Positions 60,349-64,000 of a stretch of DNA of 64,000 nt are shown in pieces; positions within the stretch are counted from its first letter, which is position 1, and the number at the start of each line of letters is the position of its first letter. Source of the stretch: Prorocentrum cordatum (lineage: Eukaryota > Sar > Dinophyceae > Prorocentrales > Prorocentraceae); NCBI GenBank assembly GCA_963575745.1, contig CAUYUJ010016491.1, forward strand, positions 142,501 through 206,500, read 5' to 3'. The position numbers and the translations under genes are program-made. The notes beneath the pieces were generated by a model. The model was not told the origin of the DNA. It did no database searches and saw only the letters and a program-made list of their open reading frames with translations.

Positions 60349-61573
60349 CTACTCTTCCCCAAGGATGCGCCTTCCTGAAACGCAAAGCTCCCACAAGTGT
60401 TCTTAGTTGATCTGCGGTTTCAATATTTACTGTGATGACTTGCCTTGTCAGCTCATCAATATAATCATCCATTGTTCGTTCGTCCCAAGGCAATTGAATT
60501 GAAGAGCAACTGCTGTATTCTGTATGCATGTTAGTAAGGCGGCACCGACACTTCGGACACGGGCATCTGGCAGTCCATCGCTTTAGACGGGCTATGTCAC
60601 AATGCTCAGGCCAATCGCATCTGTATTCAGTAACCGCACCGTGAAAGCCTAAAGTTGTGCCTGCTTTCTCGGCGCGTAGGGAGTCCTCCTCCCGCCAAGG
60701 CAAGCCGTCGAAACGCTCATTCATATGTATCGATGGTCCCCCGAACAGGTGTAAGCCGAATGTGTGTTTGCCGCGTGGGCATCTGAATGCTCCGGTTGCC
60801 AAACACACGTTTGGGTTGACACACGTTGAGGGGACCATCGAATGTTTACCCTCGGCAAGGCAATTCAACGACTTGTTGATCACTACTTGGACTGCATCTG
60901 TAGTGCACCTGCCATTGCAGCCGCACTGGCACATCTGCTTTTTCAACAACAGCCACATGACATGTCTTTTTCGCTGCCACGTGACGTTGCACATGCCAAC
61001 CAGCACAGAACCAGCTTTGTAAACAGGAGTGGCATCGCTGTAGAGCCCAATCGGAACAGTGTTCGCAATTCCATTCTGTTGAGTTACAATGTGTTGAGTA
61101 TACGATGGAACCATAACTTCGTCGGGGTCTTGTTTTTTGTAATCCATGCTGCTCCTGTTCGTTTCATACATGCTACTGAACACCTCATGGGGCAAACGAA
61201 CTGGTATCCACTTAAATACTCTAGACGCCGAGCGCCTGTCGTAAACTGGCACCTTGACATAGTAAAACTTCCCTCGCAACTCTCGCAAGCCGAGAGCTTG
61301 ACGCACATGCCTGGCGTGATTGCGTCCAAGATGACCAGGGTTCACTCCGAGGTCTGCGACCTCAGCGGCGCCTGCACGACTAGAGAGAAACGCCTCCGAG
61401 CACAATTCTTTACAAGTCTTGGCGCCCACGGACCACTGGCGCAACAAGTACTTGCGATATTCCAAGCCTGCGTCGCGAGACCTTCCCGCTTCAACGGATG
61501 TTGGTTTTGTGACGTTCTCGGATCTCCGAGCAGGTAAATTCCGTAATCGGATGCCCGCAGCTCGTTTCGTCAT
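60248..61573 (-). pseudogene. Transposase-like gene, N-terminal part
   Basis: Start chosen at ATG 61573-61571 (MTKRAAGIRLRNLPARRSEN). An upstream in-frame ATG at 61831 would add 86 low-similarity residues. In 441 codons: a strand GLYSDATPVYKAGSVLVGMC (177-195) with a candidate catalytic Asp180; RKRHVMWLLLKKQMCQCGCN (201-220) with a C-x-C-x-C-x3-C cluster (C215, C217, C219, C223); GAVTEYRCDWPEHCDIARLK (312-331); and CPCPKCRC (337-344), likely a second metal site. The order RHLV..C.CGC..WCT..DW.E..W.CP.C is that of a dinoflagellate multicopy family. The frame stops at 60248 (TGA) where the second frame takes over: one indel, an intron, or programmed frameshifting. Adjacent divergent features: none; the 500-codon gene lies upstream on the same strand. 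Confidence 0.6.
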
Positions 61574-62462
61574 CGATGCCAAAATGGCTATATACGGATT
61601 GTTGTGTTTGTTGGTTGTTGATGCTGACGACGGGCGATTGCACGTGACACGAACCCTGACGACGACGACAATCGGTTTTGAAGAGAGGACGGGGGGGATG
61701 AGGGTTCGGCCAACTAGACCACAGTCGGTTTCCAGAAGGGCGTGTTCCCCTCTTCTTCTTGGGGCTGCTTGTCGGAAGGGCTGCATCTTTTTCGTCTTGG
61801 GGCGTGCTACAGCTATTGCTATACCTGCCATTGCTACACTGAGCCCGCTGCTACACTACATTTGTGCTTATTCGCTTTCGCGTCAGTCCGCAGATGCCCC
61901 TGACCCCGCGTTGGAAGCCACTTCCTCCCCCTGACCCTCTCCTCACCCTCCTCCTCCTCCTCCGCCGCCTCATCGTTCTCCTCCTCGTCCTCCTCCTCCT
62001 CTTCCTCCTCCTCCTCACCCTCGCCCTCCTCATGGATCCTTGCTTCCGCGTAGCTCCGCCGATGCTGTTGACCACAAGTACTCGTTGCAAGCCAATGGCC
62101 TCAGATCCCGAGAAGCACGTGCAAGGGTGAGTTCAAAGCTTTTCGAGCACATCTCCCCACGACGCTCGGCAGCTGCAGGACAGAGAGAACGGGACGCAGC
62201 CCCATGGCAGCATCCGAAGCCGTAAAAACATCAGCCACGACAGCAAGAAGAGGAAGAGGAGAAGAGTGATGATGATGATGATGATGATGAGGAGGAGGAG
62301 GAGGAGGAGGAGGAGGAGGAAGAGGGAGGTGGAGGAGGAGGACGAGAAGGAGGAGGAGGAGGAGGAGGAAGATGAGGAGGAGGAGGAGGGGAGGCTGATC
62401 GCTCTGGCGCGCACTGCTTCTAACAAGCTGTGCTTACATATAGCTAAGCTGCACACGTGTAG
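61574..62462. other. Spacer between the two cassette genes, with opposed TCC and GGA tracts
   Basis: Pyrimidine tract 61934-62032 and purine tract 62263-62393 (GAT then GGA units) are complementary in composition and 230 bp apart. The space between shows no gene. The stop of the upstream gene is at 62463. Confidence 0.6.
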
Positions 62463-63965
62463 CTATGGGCCAGCTGCGCTGACCCCGCCACTAGACGCCA
62501 GGGATGAGGCGGCCTTACTGCGCTTCTGCGCATCGATCTTCTGCTTGAGCTTGATGTTGTACATCTGCATCAAAGGGTTGACCTCGGCGTCGATGACACC
62601 CTTGCTGACCCCAACCTCTTTCTGAATGGCGTTGGCCCAGTCCTTGAGCCCGTCACCGTGCATGGACTTCAGGTTCGCAGGAGAAGAGAAGAGCACCTCA
62701 TCGTTCATCTTCGAGTAGGTCGAAAGAGTCGCATCAACTGCAAGCTGGAGCTCCGCCACCATGCCCTGGGCCCAGCCCCAGTCGGAGTCCTTCACCGCGG
62801 ACTTACTGATGATCTTGGCTGCGATGTTGCACTGCTGCACGAACTGCTTCGCGTCGCTCAACGCCTTGTTGAGCGCGATGTCTGCCTCGGCGGCCTTCTT
62901 GGGCTTCTTCTGGGGTGGCTCGGGCTCGCCACCATCCTCTGACTTGATTGGCGGCTCTGTGACTCCGACTTGAGAGGCAGAGTCTTCAGGGCGAACTTCA
63001 GACACCCCCGAGCACCCCGAGGTCACACCCGCCGCCGAGCTCACGTCGGAGGTAGGCTTGTCGATGCTCTTATGGTTCTTGATGTTCCCGAAGGCGGCGG
63101 CAAGCGCGATCTGATTCTTGGACTTCTCCTCCTTGATGGCCAAGGGAGGCGTGACTGCAACCGCCTTGGGGGCGTCCGCTGCTGCCGGCTGGACTGCGGC
63201 GGCAGCGGCTTGAATCGGCACAGCGGGAGTCACGCTTGGCGCCGTCTCTGCTGACGTAGCGGCCACCGCCAGCGAAGAGCACACGCTGCTCACCGAAGAT
63301 GCGGCCTCACCACGCAATCTAGCTTCCACTTTTTTCCTTTCCGCCTCAAGGATCCCGTCGTCAGGCTTGGAGAGGCCCTGCGCCTGCGCCTGCATCAAGA
63401 CGCTCTGGAGCTCCTCCTCTGGAATGTCCGCCTCTCCTTGGATCTCGAGAGACCTGGTTCGGTCGAAGCCCTCGTCCAAGTACCGCTGGCGGTGCAAGTG
63501 CTCGAGCCTCTCTGTATCCTCGTTGTACGCCACGAAGGGGTAGCCCTTCGCGAGGGCCTTCTTGATGATGTTATCCGTGGCCACCTCCCCCTCCGCGTCG
63601 TGGCCCTCCTCCTCGAGGATCTTGGCGCGCGGGCGATAGAAGCCCCGCTTGCCCTGACTGATGCGCTCCTGCTGAGTGTTTTTCTTGGTGGCCGACGCGT
63701 TCTTGACGCGAGCTTCCGCCCATTGCGCTCGAAATTGCAGCTGGGCGATGTTGCCCTTGCACTTCTGATAGTCTGCCCACTCCTGCTCAGAACACTTGCG
63801 CCTGAACGTCATGTAGCTGGCTGCAGACGACATCGAGCAAGTCTGTTGCGCGTGCTCGCGCTCGTAAGGCAGGCCAGCTAGCGTTGCAGAGAAGCAACTG
63901 CGCCAAAACGGCTTCACCACGGAGGAGGGGGGGAAGGACGGATGGGAAGAGGACGGACGTCTCAC
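62463..63965 (-). CDS. Intact 500-codon protein, dinoflagellate multicopy family, partner of the transposase-like gene
   Basis: Uninterrupted frame. The first ATG is at 63965; ATG 63833 (MSSAASYMTFRRKCSEQEW) or 63812 are more likely starts because the conserved-looking part begins there. Residues are numbered from 63965. Residues 54-110: basic helical WADYQKCKGNIAQLQFRAQW. Residues 109-165: GFYRPRAKILEEEG..VAYNEDTERLEHL, a block that I recall from proteins encoded beside these transposases. Residues 200-350: low-complexity Ala/Ser/Pro linker. Residues 351-358: PQKKPKKA, a likely nuclear localisation signal. Residues 363-480: helical domain with DSDWGWAQGMVAELQLAVDA and KIDAQKRSK. No enzyme motif is visible. 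Role unknown; by position possibly DNA binding or an accessory transposition protein. Upstream sequence reaches only 64000, so the promoter is outside. Confidence 0.6.
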   Translation of the reverse strand: MRRPSSSHPSFPPSSVVKPFWRSCFSATLAGLPYEREHAQQTCSMSSAASYMTFRRKCSEQEWADYQKCKGNIAQLQFRAQWAEARVKNASATKKNTQQERISQGKRGFYRPRAKILEEEGHDAEGEVATDNIIKKALAKGYPFVAYNEDTERLEHLHRQRYLDEGFDRTRSLEIQGEADIPEEELQSVLMQAQAQGLSKPDDGILEAERKKVEARLRGEAASSVSSVCSSLAVAATSAETAPSVTPAVPIQAAAAAVQPAAADAPKAVAVTPPLAIKEEKSKNQIALAAAFGNIKNHKSIDKPTSDVSSAAGVTSGCSGVSEVRPEDSASQVGVTEPPIKSEDGGEPEPPQKKPKKAAEADIALNKALSDAKQFVQQCNIAAKIISKSAVKDSDWGWAQGMVAELQLAVDATLSTYSKMNDEVLFSSPANLKSMHGDGLKDWANAIQKEVGVSKGVIDAEVNPLMQMYNIKLKQKIDAQKRSKAASSLASSGGVSAAGP

Positions 63966-64000
63966 GGGGGGTCTGCGCTTCAGGGGGGGCGCGGCGAGGC
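63966..64000. other. Window edge upstream of the last gene
   Basis: 35 bp, GC-rich. Nothing can be said. Confidence 0.3.

Noticed and set aside
1-64000. Dinoflagellate spliced-leader gene or relic
   Set aside because: Neither the 3' core TTTTGGCTCAAG nor its complement was found on reading the window; near misses such as GGCTCAAAATGG (16088) lack the order.
1-64000. Ribosomal RNA, bacterial operons, Shine-Dalgarno sites, attachment sites
   Set aside because: None seen; gene structure and repeat content are eukaryotic.

Overview
The window reads as repeat-dominated nuclear DNA of a eukaryote, most probably a dinoflagellate. It is GC-rich and carries very long GGA/TCC tracts, a 100-N scaffold gap, and no bacterial gene order, ribosomal RNA, tRNA or CRISPR that I can see. 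The protein evidence points the same way: two kinds of LINE retrotransposon remnant whose motifs resemble those that fill dinoflagellate genomes, and a minus-strand two-gene cassette (59.3-64.0 kb) whose proteins resemble transposase-like families that I know only from dinoflagellates. Assignment to dinoflagellates is inference; no spliced-leader sequence was found.

Layout. 0-5 kb: interspersed palindromic repeats, one with a clean 8-bp target duplication (920-1110), and large GGA/TCC tracts. 5-7 kb: microsatellites around a small coding-like fragment. 6.3-13.6 kb: a degenerate GTCTTGGGG minisatellite carrying two near-identical segmental duplications (about 0.86 and 1.09 kb, two copies each). 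13.6-27 kb: a mosaic of short repeat families, a LINE fragment (22.7-23.5 kb) and coding-like islands next to pyrimidine tracts. 27.2-30.1 kb: a 1.6-kb satellite flanked by the same 16-bp minisatellite in opposite orientations. 33.3-35.7 kb: a large inverted repeat with arms of about 0.7 kb. 36-45 kb: more foldback elements, a perfect 24-bp-stem hairpin, and CAT and ACGC microsatellites. 46.0-47.2 kb: a satellite of units of roughly 100 bp, then the gap. 48.5-53.0 kb: a nearly complete but frameshifted LINE (minus strand). 53-59 kb: mostly repeat copies and unrecognised sequence. 59.3-64.0 kb: the two-gene cassette.

Provisional repeat-family labels used throughout are mine: A, B, C, D, E, H, I, J, K, L, M, N, O, P, R, S, U, V, W, X, Y, AA, BB, CC and T. 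Many (C, D, E, H, K, L, M, R, S, V, Y, BB) are self-complementary, so they look like miniature inverted-repeat or foldback elements. Family C has duplicated target bases at two loci. Family L has a clear duplication at one locus and a partial one at the other. For one copy each of C and L, a related copy of the host repeat without the insertion is present in this window. Convincing intact coding capacity is confined to the cassette at the right end (one intact 500-codon frame and a transposase-like gene broken by one frame change). Everything else coding-like is a fragment or a pseudogene.
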